Source: Hydra vulgaris (taxonomy: Eukaryota > Cnidaria > Hydrozoa > Anthoathecata > Hydridae). Taken from it: a stretch of DNA of 64,000 nt. Shown here in pieces: positions 1 to 13,043 of this stretch (position 1 is the stretch's first letter; each line of letters starts with the position of its first letter). The notes beneath the pieces were generated by a model. That model was not told the DNA's origin. It saw only the letters and a list, made by a program, of their open reading frames with translations, and ran no database searches. Both the position numbers and the translations under genes were made by a program. Location: positions 22,392,501 through 22,456,500 of the forward strand of contig NC_088920.1 of assembly GCF_038396675.1 (NCBI RefSeq). Reading direction: 5' to 3'.

Positions 1-149
1 AACAAAACGGCAGAGGGCTAAAGTGTTGCAATTTGCAATGCCTGGCTGGGTTGACAATATCTCAAAAATTGATTCAAACTTCAAAGAAGGTCTGAAGTTT
101 CATAGATTTATATTACAAAACACAATTAAAAGCAAAGTTTGGTTTGGCA

Positions 150-304
150 AAAGTAGCAAAGAGATTCTTTAGACCTTCACCAACATCTACCGAAGTAAAA
201 AGGTTGTTTTTAACTGCTGGAGACATTCTTTAAAATGAAAGAAACAAACTTTTGCCAGAAAACAGGAAAAAAAATGTATTCCACAGAGAAACTTACTTTA
301 ATTA
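150..304 (+). pseudogene. hAT transposase C-terminal dimerisation remnant
   Basis: One plus-strand frame from about position 153 reads like the hAT-family C-terminal dimerisation region: an RPSPTSTEVKRLF-like block, then TAGDIL, then an ERNKLLPEN block. One in-frame TAA falls right after TAGDIL. In intact hAT transposases this segment mediates dimer formation at the end of the protein. Nothing recognisable remains upstream within the window, so this is the tail of a dead element whose body lies left of the window start. The family call rests on the motif order SxTSxExxRLFxxAGDIL...RN(R/K)LLPEN. Confidence 0.75.
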
Positions 305-1858
305 ATAATTTTAATTATTGAAATGTCTTAAAATATTATAAATTTAAACTATGTTTCATGGTGATTGCGTAGATATATGTAAAATAGCCTTTTTTTGCTT
401 TAATTCGGTGATCATAAAAGGCTAAGGATTTTAAACATTCTTTTACAAATTTCGGCCGAAATTTCGGTTTCGGTTTCGGCTACGGCTCCACTGAACCGAA
501 ATTTCGGTACTTTCGGTTTCGGCTTAAATTTCGGTTTCGGTCGATCACTATATATAGGTATATAGACAAAAATTTCAAATTGCTTGAATACTATAATGTT
601 ATATATCGTTGGAAAGAGGATCAATACATTATTTTAAAGGTGAAAAAATTATCAAAATCAAACAATTTGTTCAAAAGTTATGACGGTTTAAGTGCCGATT
701 TTTCGATTTATGGATTTGTTGAAGAAATTATGTTTTTCTTCTCTTAAATTGTCATAACTTTGTTAATTCTTATCGAAATACAAATATCTTGGTGTCAAAA
801 GATATTTACATTTCGATAAGAATTGTCATTAGGTCTAAGGGTGGGCTACAAATTTATGTTAAACTCTCATCATCGGGCTTATCGGTTGGATAGAAGGGGC
901 AGCAAACCACAGCCTTACCCGTATGAAACTGAACAATTTTTTTCAGAAAAAAAGTCTTTTATAAGACATTAGCAAAACAAATATATAAAAATTTGTCATA
1001 AATTTATACTAAACCACCAAAATATGTGATCTGTAGGTTGGTGCTAGATGTGGGTGTGGTGGTGATGGTTTGATACATCCTAGTATCAAAAATGATTAAA
1101 ATTTATAAATATTTATATATTTAGTAAAATGAGTAAAATAAAATACAATAAAAAGTTATGTTGTACACGATTTTACATAGGGTAGATTATTAAAAAAACT
1201 TATCATTAAAAAAATCAAATTTTAAGCCACTTTTGTTGAAACAATACTACTATGTTTTCCACAAGAAAAAAAAAAATTAGTTCGTTTTTTTTTTCAATTT
1301 TATCAACTCAAACCTTTGAATGATAAAAATTCCATTTTTTTGGATTTAAATTACAGAAAAATATTTAGTATTGTTAAAATATTAAAAACTTTTACTATAT
1401 TTTATTTTTATTCAAAAAACCAATTAAAACCACTACATTTTTAGTACTTTAAACTAGGTACTTTCAATGAAAATCACTGGGTAATTTGAGCATGCTCATA
1501 TTACACAAAAATGGCATCTTTAAATAAAGTCAAAACAAAATATTTCTATGCATTGTTTTTCAAGCCAAAAAGGATTGGATTTTTAGCTAACATATTTTTC
1601 TTTATGAAAAAATTAATTTCATTATTTTAGCACCAAAATTTCGCGCCACAGATGCATTCATGCGTGATGATATTATTTTAAAAACGCAAAAAATTTAACA
1701 GCATTTTAATTAGATGATACCCGCTAATTACTGCATATAGATTTACGCTAATTGTACTGATTCCTGTAATCACCACATAAAGTCGATTCAAAAAATACAT
1801 AGCAACTCTACCTTTACTGCTTACATCTGAGAAATCTTTAAGTATAAATCTTTTAGAG
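305..1858. other. A+T-rich stretch without a gene
   Basis: No coding signal was seen on either strand. Around 447-545 there is a local cluster of TTTCGG/CCGAAA units, some in inverted orientation, which gives a spurious short minus-strand ORF. The cluster follows the hAT tail and may belong to the 3' region of that element. Confidence 0.5.
447..545. repeat. TTTCGG-rich simple/inverted repeat
   Basis: Repeated TTTCGG hexamers, with CCGAAA in inverted orientation near the start and middle, form a low-complexity cluster much richer in CG than its surroundings. It lies about 140 bp past the hAT transposase remnant. It may be subterminal repeat DNA of that element, but no terminal repeat or target duplication was identified. 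Confidence 0.5.
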
Positions 1859-2050
1859 CAGCCGTGGCGCAGTGGTTAGAGTTCTGGCTCAGAACACAGA
1901 GGTCCGAGGTTCGATGCCAGCTCTAGCCAAATAAGCGACATTGGTACGGAAGGAGGCGTGAACTTCTTGTTAAATGCTCTCCCGCGGTGCTCTGTGATAA
2001 GACCGTAAGGACTTCTGGGGGCACCTAAAATAACTAAAAAAAAAAAAAGT
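1859..2050 (+). mobile_element. tRNA-derived SINE (copy 1)
   Basis: The head resembles a tRNA gene. An A box TGGCGCAGTGG lies near 1864 and a B box GGTTCGATGCC near 1907, with the usual internal RNA polymerase III promoter spacing. A tRNA-unrelated body follows, containing GGAAGGAGGCGTGAACTTC and AAGACCGTAAGGACTTCT, and then an A-rich tail at about 2037-2048. A second copy in reverse orientation at 51586-51775 shares head and body, which defines this as a dispersed family. No protein is encoded; mobilisation would depend on a LINE partner. Confidence 0.85.
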
Positions 2051-2868
2051 ATGCTCATATTACCATAATGCTCATTTTACCCTAATCTACCCTATACAAG
2101 TGGTGTTTTTATTACGGATGCGGCGTATAACCTCCCCCTCCACCAAACTTTAAAAAAAGATAAAACAATTCAATTACTATTTTCAAAATTTAAATAATAA
2201 ATTTAAAAAAAATTTTATAAAATTAAAAATAATAAATTTATACAAGAACCATTAAACTTCTAAAACTATTTGGATCTACCATATTTGGTAGATCCGAATA
2301 TGGGAGATAAATGTAAAACTCATAGTAGATGTGTTGATGATGTTTTAACACTACAATATCAAAAAGTGTTTCAATCTTGAGATATTTAATTGGTCATTTA
2401 AAGTACGAAAACAAAGGAGTATAACATATTTTACTAGATTAAAAGATACATTAGTGCTGCATCTATGGTCATAAGTAAGGGGAATTCGCCCTCGCTCCAA
2501 TCTAAATAAGTGTAACGAATTTTTATTTGAAAGAAACAGATTTGATTTTTTGGAGAATAAGTTACTAAAACATTTTCCTACTACTGAGGGACTTCTATTA
2601 TAAGTCAATAGTGGTAAAAAAAGGTAATCAAATCAAGGCATTTACCAACCTTTATAAATCTTTCAATCTTTCATATAGTGCTTAATAGAAGTTTGGTTTT
2701 AAAAGTTGTTTCAAACTAAAAAACGCATAAATGTTGTTAAGAAAAAATAGTGTTTTTATATAGTTTTGTATTGGATTTTTGTAAATGATAACAATGATAA
2801 ATTCCATTAGAGAAGTTATTTAGTAATCATTTTTAACAATAGACACCAAGTGAAGGTAAGCCAGAGCT
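2051..2868. other. A+T-rich stretch without a gene
   Basis: Nothing was recognised here. A short minus-strand open frame at 2351-2608 has no identifiable domain and looks like chance. Confidence 0.4.
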
Positions 2869-3055
2869 TACCTTGAATTACTTTGAATTACCTTGAATTA
2901 CCTTGAATGTCTATCAATTATTTCAAGTCACAGCACTTACATTGAGTTTTTGCAAGTCACAGCTCTTACAATGAGTTTTTCAAATCACAGCACTTGCGAT
3001 GAGTTTTTGAAAGTCACAGCACTTGCAATGAGTTTTTGCAAGTCACAGCAATTGT
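2869..3055. repeat. Two adjacent tandem repeats
   Basis: At about 2869-2909 there are four copies of a 10-bp unit based on ACCTTGAATT. At about 2924-3055 there are roughly five copies of a unit of about 29 bp with the core AAGTCACAGCACTTACAATG followed by a T-run; copies differ by a few bases. This is a minisatellite-type structure with no coding potential. Confidence 0.85.
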
Positions 3056-4705
<1,650 letters not shown>

Positions 4706-4925
4706 CGTCAGTATAAAAAGGAATTGCACAGGAAATGTCCAAAAACATCATTTTGAGATAATGAACAAATAAGTTTTTGCATAATAGTTAAAAGAAAAAA
4801 ATCTGTCTGAGAGGGCTATTAAAGCCAAAGAAAAAAGAAAGCAAAACTGCACGAGTTTGTCATGCACATTTAACTTTCTTGGCAAAAAACATTAGGGATA
4901 CAGTTAATTATTTGTTTTTAATATT

Positions 4926-5069
4926 TGATATGTACCTCTATTGATATGTACCTCTGTTGATATGTACCTCTGTTGATATGTACCTTTGTTGATATGTACC
5001 TCTGTTGATATATACCTCTGTTGATATGTACCTCTGTTGATATGTACCTCTGTTGATATGTACCTCTGC
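4926..5069. repeat. 16-bp minisatellite, 9 copies
   Basis: Nine head-to-tail copies of TGATATGTACCTCTGT occur with only a few single-base variants (CTCTAT, CTTTGT, TATATACC, CTCTGC). The regular period and low divergence indicate a young minisatellite. No protein or RNA role is evident. Confidence 0.95.
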
Positions 5070-6050
<981 letters not shown>

Positions 6051-6817
6051 TAAGTGACGACATCTAGTATGAGAGTTAAATTAATTTAACATATAATGAA
6101 TACGAATTCTCTCAATACTCATTTTTTTTATGTAATCTAAGAAACTTTGGCTAGGTTTTTGATACATTTAGATTTTTGAGCATCTTCAGTTTTAATTACA
6201 AACTCAGAAAAGATTGTTTAAAATTATTATGGGATTGCATCCTTTTAAAAAGTTATATTTTGGTTAATAAACAGTAAAATATGGCAACATTCAAAATATA
6301 CATCAAGTTTGTGCAATATACAAAATCGAAACTTTATTTAGCGACATTTGAAAATCTAGTCTCATGTTTTAACTGCTTTTGCATATTTGCCCCCTGAAAC
6401 ACTAATTAAAATATTAGTTTATGTAGTTTTTATTTCAAATAATTTATTTTTTGTTTCAATGCTTTTTTGGTTTCCATGGCAACAAATCACAATTTCTGAA
6501 ATATAAAATTTACATCTACAATTTTATTTAAAATCAATTTTACTGACTTAACATATTTTTTAAAATTTTAGGGGGCCTTCCCCTCAAATTGAAGTTTAAA
6601 CTACGTCTAGTGAAATAACTTTTATTTAATTATACATGTATTGTGGATTGTACTTTTCTTTTTACAGATTCTTTTTGCAACTTTTATTGAAATTAAACGT
6701 GTTTTTTTTATTACTATTTTGACCTGCGAAAACAAATTCTTGCCGGTCAAGGTTAAAATGTTAAATAAATCAAAGTATTGGAGAATTATATGTAAGAAAC
6801 AATTGGTACTTTAGAAA
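6051..6817. other. Stretch without a gene
   Basis: A+T-rich sequence with no supported feature. Confidence 0.4.
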
Positions 6818-7064
6818 GGGTTGTCCATAAAGGAAGTACGCCTTTTTTTCGAACCCCTCTTTTCCCTCCCCCTCCTCCTCTGCATTTTACTGGAGTACCC
6901 TCTACCTCCCTAAAATTACCTACGCTTTTAATCAACCATCCCAATATTTTTTGATATTTTTTTAAATTTAGTATTTCCTTACTTTTATAATTGCCCGTCA
7001 TCCCTATCACAAATAAGACCTTCTCTACCCCGTCCGAGCGTACGTACGTTATGGACGATCCCTA
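6818..7064. mobile_element. MITE-like element with imperfect terminal inverted repeats
   Basis: The left end reads GGGTTGTCCATAAAGG..GTACG. The reverse complement of the right end reads GGGATCGTCCATAACGTACG, so the ends share GTCCATAA and a following GTACG. The interior (about 245 bp) is pyrimidine-rich with C-runs and has no real gene; the open frame across it is an artefact of the C/T tract. This fits a small non-autonomous DNA transposon. No target duplication was confirmed. Confidence 0.6.
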
Positions 7065-7149
7065 AAGGCATTTAAAAAACACTTTATTAAAATTTTCGAT
7101 CATTATGCAAATTTTGAAAAAGCCTTTAAAATATTTTTGAAGACTTTTA

Positions 7150-7600
7150 CTTAATTTTAATGTAATCTGTCTAACGGAAACTTGGTGTCAAAATGACGGT
7201 TAGTTAAGTTCTAATTTTTTTCTACGAGGCTATAATTAAATACACCAACCCAGGAAAAACGGCATTGGGGGTGTTTTTATTCTTTTACTTTTTAGAAAAT
7301 TACTAAACCTCAGTGTCAATGACGCTAGTTGTCGTTAACTATTGAAATTCTTAATCAGAAAACTAAAAATATTTTTATAACTTCTCTTTACAGACAACCT
7401 AAAATGGTATTTTTGAAGCATTTGAAAAACACTTAAATAATATATTGGCAAAAGTCATTAAAAACATATTGACTTAATTGGTAATTTTAACGTAGATATT
7501 ACTCTACATCAGAACAGTTGTAATTAACAAACCAACGCGCTTTACACACAATACTTCTTCAATTATTAATGACGTTATCATTGTAAGTTTATATTATTAT
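7150..7600 (+). pseudogene. LINE endonuclease-domain remnant
   Basis: The stretch matches at DNA level the region 52030-52540 of this window. Both contain AATCTGTCTAACGGAAACTT, which encodes the C-L-T-E-T-W motif of the APE-type endonuclease in non-LTR retrotransposon ORF2, followed by the ACACCAACCCAGGAAAAACG block. Several indels and stops break the frame here, more than in the 52-kb copy. It is a dead 5' piece of ORF2 from the same family. Known role of the family: nicking target DNA to prime reverse transcription. Confidence 0.75.
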
Positions 7601-7682
7601 TATCGATTATATAAAGTTGTATAACGACAAACAAATGTAAACAAACAAACAAACAAACAAAACAAAAAACAAATTTAACAAG

Positions 7683-7795
7683 AAGGCCTCTCCGTTTCCA
7701 ACCCACCGATAACGTTTATGTGCTTCAAGCGAGGATCTAACTTCTAAGCCTTAGATTACGAGTTCGATGCCTAACCACTACATCATGTCTGCTAT
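7683..7795 (-). mobile_element. Possible tRNA-derived SINE fragment
   Basis: On the minus strand the sequence starts with GCAGACATGATGTAGTGGTTAGGC, which resembles a tRNA 5' half with an A box (TGTAGTGG). No good B box is visible; a GATCCTCGC stretch lies roughly where one is expected. It is not the same family as the SINE copies at 1859 and 51586. The call is tentative. Confidence 0.35.
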
Positions 7796-9639
7796 AAATC
7801 AATTGTTTGACTAATTTTTTTTAAAGGAAAACCCTGAACAAAATTACTACCAAAAATTATTTAAAAAACCTACCAATTTGTTTTAAATCGTGCATTCTTT
7901 TCGTGAGCAGATTGTTACCAATGTACCGTTATAACCTGAATGCGCGATAATTCAAATTTGAAAAAAAAAAGGAAATAAAATATGCATGATCAAAATAAAA
8001 TAACGGTTAACGTAAAAGTTGGACTACAGTTGAGCAACAGTGCACTGCGTTTTTAAATGTGGAAAAAGTTTTAAGAGTGCAATAAGTTATACTAGTGCGA
8101 ACATAGATGGGTTCCACTATTTTGCAAATATCGAAGAAAATATCCTCCAAAGAGACTCTTTTCTTTAAGTCCTCGATGACGGCAGTCATAACCGATCTAA
8201 AGGTTCGGGTTGAGAACACTAGAACAACGGGAAATTTCACATATCTAGAACTCCGATAAGGTCATTTTGACCCAATATGTAAAAATCTTTTAACAATGGA
8301 ATTATATATGCAATTTTAAAATAACCAAGTTCTGGATATACTCTTTGACAGGGCCTACGACACTTATTGAACTTATTATAAAATATCTTAAAAGGAGAAG
8401 AATTAAACTTTATTGATTTCTAAAGGTAACGCTACGTTGTGAACAACAGTTAATTCCAATTTATTGTATTGAAGATCATTTTGATCCTGTTTGGAAAATA
8501 TTCATTAATTAAAATTATCTTATTTTATAGGATAAACAAAAATACTTTAAGTGTGACATAACAAAAGTTTCGGGAAGGGGTGTAATATTTTGAGACACTT
8601 TGCGACAAAAGAGGAAAAGGACTTTACAAAAGTTGTTTTTAGGTGTGACGTAATTTGCAAATAACCTCTAACAAAGCAAAACTGATTTTTTCCACATAAC
8701 CTTGACCATTTAAATACAGAAAAGTTTTGCGTATGTGTAGCGCAGTTGTCTATGTGGTTTTTGGGCTGCATTTACTTTTGCAGATTTACTATATGTAAGA
8801 TGAGAGTCTAATTGAAAAACAATGGTAAAAAAATAAACATTTTGTTTTTGTAATTGAATTTATTATCAACCAAATATATTAATGACTTTTTGTTAGCTGC
8901 TAAATCGTAACAATGTTCTAACTTTAGGTGTAAACAAATCAAGTAAAATTTATAAAGCTATTATGATTTTTTAAATCTAAAAAAAAAAATAAAAAGCATT
9001 ATTTACATATCTAGTATAATAATATTTATTAGTAAATTTATTTTAATATACTGAGCTAAACATCCTTCACATAAGTAAATCTGTTCAAATATATAGAATT
9101 AAACTCGAAGAAACAATTGTTGGTTAAACCCTTATAATATATTTTATTGTAATTATATTATTAATATATAATATCATTATTTATATTTATTAATATAAAA
9201 ATATTAATACATATAAAATAAATACGTAATTTCATCAACTTGATGTCATACATTGTTTTTCCTTTGCATTTCATGTTAAAATCTGATCCCATTGGACATT
9301 GAAAAATAATTATAAATACTTTTGAATTGTTTTGATCTACTGCTAATTGGATATTGATAATGCCTTAGAGTAACCCTATAGTTAGAGGCTGATTCTGAGG
9401 TAAAAAGAAATGGGAGATTTTTGCAACACATTGTTATTCATTTCATTGAATTAAAATTTAAAATTAAACTACATTACACTTTTCAAAATAATACATAATG
9501 ATGAAGTAAAAAATATATTGATAATAAACTAAATAAAACTAACTAAAAATTTGAATTATTGGAAATTCTGAAATTTTCCGATTTCTACATCTAGCACTAA
9601 TACTAGTTCTTAAAACAAAACAAAAACAGTTTATCTATT

Positions 9640-9640
<1 letters not shown>
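7796..9640. other. A+T-rich stretch without a recognised gene
   Basis: Two minus-strand open frames of about 75 codons (8007-8240 and 8547-8771) have no recognisable domain, partner or splice context. I regard them as chance or as pieces of an unrecognised repeat. Confidence 0.4.
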
Positions 9641-9732
<92 letters not shown>

Positions 9733-9735
9733 ATT

Positions 9736-9782
<47 letters not shown>

Positions 9783-9813
9783 GTAAATTATGTTAGTGTA
9801 TTTTACGTTAGTG

Positions 9814-9897
<84 letters not shown>
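9641..9897. repeat. Compound (TA)n microsatellite
   Basis: Two long TA runs (about 9645-9780 and 9818-9895) are interrupted by CTATTTATATATATACAT units and by a TTAGTGTATTTTACG-type spacer that is partly duplicated. Confidence 0.95.
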
Positions 9898-9900
<3 letters not shown>

Positions 9901-10738
9901 TTGAAATAATTACTCATTTAATTCAAGAAAATTTATTAAATAAAAAATCTGAATTAATTTCTAAATGTAGGCACGAAAATAAATACCTCTTAAAAAATTA
10001 TAAAAACAAATGACCAAATTAAACTATCCCCATTCCAAAGAAAACTATTTCATTATTACTTTCTGTAACTTCCCGTTAACAAAAAAATATAGTAATTAAA
10101 AATTTTTTATAATAATTTATAACTTCCTGTAAAATATTTTTTTCTATTAATTGAATTTTTTTTGAGAATTAACATTAAATTTGTATAATATTTTTTTTTC
10201 TTTCTTTTTTTAAATAAATATAATTAAATAAGATAAAAATTTTTAGTTAAAGTTTTTAAGAAATAGTTCATTTAACATTAGCAATAAAGAACAATTAAGA
10301 AACTTGTATTATACGTAGAATCTGGTAGTTAACCAATTAGTAGAAGTAAAAAACAAATAAGAACTTACTATTTATCCAAATTAACATCTTCCACATAACT
10401 TTCAAATAATTATTTTAAATTAGAATAAAAAAAATATGAAATAGTTTTTAATCAATTTTTTAAATTATTTACTTTTTTAACTTTATTTTAACTATAAATT
10501 ACCTGTTTAATACTGTTTATAATACAATTTATGCACCTTTTAGTTCTTAACAACCCAATGCTGTGTGCTAGAAGGTTAATAACACAACTGTATGGTAGGC
10601 AGCTAAATATTTTTAAATAGATATCACAAATTTACAAATGCTGCATGAACTATTAACTTAGCTCTTTGAGTATACACAACTCAGGGGTTCCTTCTAGAAT
10701 TTTTACATATAATTATTTGTACTTTATTTTGTATTTGG
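9898..10738. other. A+T-rich stretch without a gene
   Basis: Nothing supported was seen on either strand. Confidence 0.4.
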
Positions 10739-11329
<591 letters not shown>

Positions 11330-11488
11330 ATCGGTTTTTATTTTTTTCTTCATTATCATCATGATAATTGCGCCCTAAGAACGTGATTGGTTGTAATGGT
11401 TCTCACATGACCGAAAAGTTGAGGTGGACTGACCAAAAAGGTGAGGGCGTTAAATGGGAAAAGGTAGGGCGTCAAGGGGTGTAACAAG

Positions 11489-11620
11489 TGGGTCAAATGA
11501 CATGGTGACATGGTGACATGGTGACAAGTGGTGACATGGTGACAAGTGGTGACATGGTGATAAGTGAAAATGACGCATGCGTGACAGGGTCATTCTTGTC
11601 ACAGTGTGCATGTTGTGACA
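11489..11620. repeat. GTGACATG tandem repeats near the left end of the element
   Basis: Multiple copies of GTGACATG and GTGACAAGTG alternate over about 90 bp, followed by diverged TGACG/GTGACA copies. Its place between host A+T-rich DNA and the first viral TATA box suggests terminal-repeat DNA, which in Polintons is often internally repetitive. The matching copy at the right end is not present in the window. Confidence 0.75.
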
Positions 11621-11627
11621 TGGTGAT

Positions 11628-11636
11628 TTATAAAAG
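11628..11636 (+). promoter_or_regulatory. TATA box for the left plus-strand gene
   Basis: TTATAAAAG lies about 106 bp before the ATG at 11742. The same TATAAAAG core precedes the divergent right-end genes at 34.88 and 35.05 kb, which supports a shared element-specific promoter type. Confidence 0.55.
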
Positions 11637-11741
11637 AATAAAAAAATTGCGTTTATTTTATTGAATTTATTAAAAAAAACAACGTTTATAATCTCGATAG
11701 GGTCGTTTGCCATAAACTAACCGGTTAAAAAAGAAAAAAAA

Positions 11742-12086
11742 ATGTTTTTATATTATTTCTTCACAGTTGAAAGAAATAGTCAAAAAAAGTTCGATTCTCA
11801 AAAGAAAAGTATCAGAATAGTGTTTCGCACGATAGCGCGTATTTTTAAATCTCGGTGTGATAAATTTAAAAGATCCAAATTGTTTAAAATATTAAAACTC
11901 GCGTTTAATTGTGTATTCGTGCCTTTGGGGCTGACTGGTTTATTCATAGTGGAAATGATACCTTGCTTACTCATGAAATTTTTCAATGGTATTGCAATGT
12001 TTTTTTTTGTTCTTTTTTACGTTTTTTATTGTTTGGTCGACGAATATCAAAACGAACGAAAAAAAGAGACAGTTGTAAACGAATAA
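11742..12086 (+). CDS. Small membrane protein of the virus-like element
   Basis: An open frame of 114 codons that starts at an ATG and is preceded by a TATA box. The N-terminal half is strongly basic (many Lys/Arg, residues 10-48). From about residue 50 to 100 there are two hydrophobic segments likely to span a membrane, separated by a short loop near an Glu-Met-Ile-Pro turn. The C-terminus is charged. It is the only plus-strand gene at the left end and converges on the minus-strand core-peptide cluster. I recognise no family; a membrane-associated virion or host-modulating protein is a guess from topology. Confidence 0.6.
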   Translation: MFLYYFFTVERNSQKKFDSQKKSIRIVFRTIARIFKSRCDKFKRSKLFKILKLAFNCVFVPLGLTGLFIVEMIPCLLMKFFNGIAMFFFVLFYVFYCLVDEYQNERKKETVVNE

Positions 12087-12114
12087 ATATATTATTTTTA
12101 ACATTTGTTCATTT

Positions 12115-12333
12115 TTATTTTCCGATTCGATTAATTCCGTACGAAATTCCGCCAGATACTAATCCGCCTAAAGCTGCTTTTCCAATTGTGGGTAATATCG
12201 AAGCTCCTAATGTGGGTAAAAGTCGCGCACCTAACGCGGTCAAAATGGTTAAAAATTTTTCTCGTAACCGTTTTTTGAAACGGTGAGTGCGTCTTTTTTG
12301 AAACGAGCGTCTGTTATAATGTTTTTTTATCAT
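12115..12333 (-). CDS. Small basic/hydrophobic core-like protein (pVI/pX-like)
   Basis: A 72-residue open frame with an ATG start. The first 25 residues are very basic (RRSFQKRRTHRFKKRLREKF). The rest is hydrophobic and Ala/Gly/Leu-rich, with a GARLLPTLGASILPTIGKAA stretch able to form an amphipathic or membrane-inserting helix. This layout resembles small adenoviral core or membrane-lytic proteins (pX, pVI) and the PX-type proteins of Polintons. It is the last of five adjacent minus-strand genes with the same basic-then-hydrophobic design. It has no stops or shifts, unlike the large genes. The functional call is by composition and context only. Confidence 0.7.
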   Translation of the reverse strand: MIKKHYNRRSFQKRRTHRFKKRLREKFLTILTALGARLLPTLGASILPTIGKAALGGLVSGGISYGINRIGK

Positions 12334-12339
12334 TTTGTT

Positions 12340-12474
12340 CTAGTTTTTGTGCAATTTTATAAGCTTTCCATGGATTAAAAAATGGTAGTAAAAATCCTCC
12401 TCGTAATTTTTTTTAAAACTGTTTTTTCGTTTGATTTGTTTGATTCGTCTTTTACGTGATATTTTTTTACGCAT
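12340..12474 (-). pseudogene. Core-like basic protein, second member, probably frameshifted
   Basis: An open frame of 44 codons begins MRKKISRKRRIKQIKRK, a pure basic run. After about residue 20 the frame loses sense. In the neighbouring frame, starting around position 12407, an LRGG-F motif is followed by a hydrophobic segment. That matches the design of the next gene upstream (IRGG-S then hydrophobic), so a one-base change in an A/T run near 12405-12420 has probably broken the gene. The motif fits the adenoviral protease consensus (M/I/L)xGG-x. It lies directly between two paralogues with almost no spacing. Confidence 0.65.
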
Positions 12475-12481
12475 TAGATAA

Positions 12482-12598
12482 TTAGTTGACAAGAGTTTGT
12501 ACAAGTTTTCGAACAATAAATTTTTGCATAAACAGAGGGAGAGAACCTCCGCGTATTTTCTTTTTAAACTGTCTTTTGTAAAGTTTTCTTTTCCTCAT
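12482..12598 (-). CDS. Core-like basic peptide with an IRGG-S processing-type site
   Basis: An intact open frame of 38 residues, too short for routine gene calling. Residues 1-15 are almost all Lys/Arg (MRKRKLYKRQFKKK). They are followed by IRGG-S, which matches the adenoviral maturation protease consensus (M/I/L)xGG-x, and then a hydrophobic/amphipathic tail of about 20 residues. It is third in the five-gene cluster, spaced 7 bp from the next gene downstream. By analogy with adenoviral pX it may be a DNA-condensing core peptide released by cleavage. That role is inferred. Confidence 0.7.
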   Translation of the reverse strand: MRKRKLYKRQFKKKIRGGSLPLFMQKFIVRKLVQTLVN

Positions 12599-12625
12599 TG
12601 TAAAAAAAAATCAAATGTTAATTTA

Positions 12626-12775
12626 TTATCGAGGCAATATAGACGATAATAAAGTTGGCGCCAACATAGCAGGTAAAATTGGAAGAAATTTACCGCGCAT
12701 TCTTCTTTTTAAACGTCTTCTACCGGCACATTTTAGTGGGGGTAAATAAACTCTTCCTCGTCCTCTTCTAACCAT
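12626..12775 (-). CDS. Core-like basic peptide, fourth member
   Basis: An intact open frame of 49 residues. The N-terminus is Arg-rich (MVRRGRGRVYLPPLK), a second basic block RRRLKRRMRGKF follows, and then a hydrophobic Pro/Leu/Ala tail with PILPAMLAPTLLSSILP. The MRGKF block occupies the same position as IRGG-S and LRGG-F in its neighbours, and the tail resembles that of the protein at 12115-12333. Its ATG overlaps the end of the upstream broken gene, suggesting tight packing. A DNA-binding virion core peptide is the likely role. Confidence 0.7.
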   Translation of the reverse strand: MVRRGRGRVYLPPLKCAGRRRLKRRMRGKFLPILPAMLAPTLLSSILPR

Positions 12776-12929
12776 TTCTTCGTTTTTGTAGGTAATCTAA
12801 AGCGTAACCTCCAATATCAGATTTTAAAAATCGTTTGGCTGAGTTTCTAACTTTTGTTAAAAATCCTTTCCCTCATGTTCTTTTATGTCTTTGACCTCCT
12901 TTTCTCGTTCGACAACGTCTTCAAGTCAT
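12768..12929 (-). pseudogene. Core-like basic peptide, fifth member, two nonsense codons
   Basis: A frame of 53 codons opens with ATG but has TGA at codon 3 and again at about codon 20. Between and after these it is highly basic (RRCRTRKGGQRHKR) and then carries an IGG-Y motif within SDIGGYALDYL. Composition, position and the xGG motif make it a decayed member of the same cluster. Both stops could derive from single substitutions at TGG or CGA-type codons; this was not tested. Confidence 0.6.
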
Positions 12930-13043
12930 TTTTATAAAGTAAAAAAAAATACAAATATTGTTTTTTTTTATTAATATTATATATACATGAATAATTTAAA
13001 TACAAGGTCATTTTAATTAAAGTAAAAATGTTTGAATTGAAAT

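Noticed and set aside
2869..3055. Possible CRISPR-like spaced repeats
   Set aside because: Units are contiguous tandem repeats without unique spacers, in a eukaryotic genome.
6786..7010. 74-codon minus-strand frame with Gly/Lys run
   Set aside because: It lies inside the C/T-rich core of a MITE-like element and has no domain.
8007..8771. Two minus-strand frames of about 75 codons
   Set aside because: No recognisable domain, splice context or neighbour support.
11909..12286. 125-codon plus-strand frame
   Set aside because: Overlaps the better-supported membrane protein frame and lies antisense to the core-like gene at 12115-12333; a shadow.
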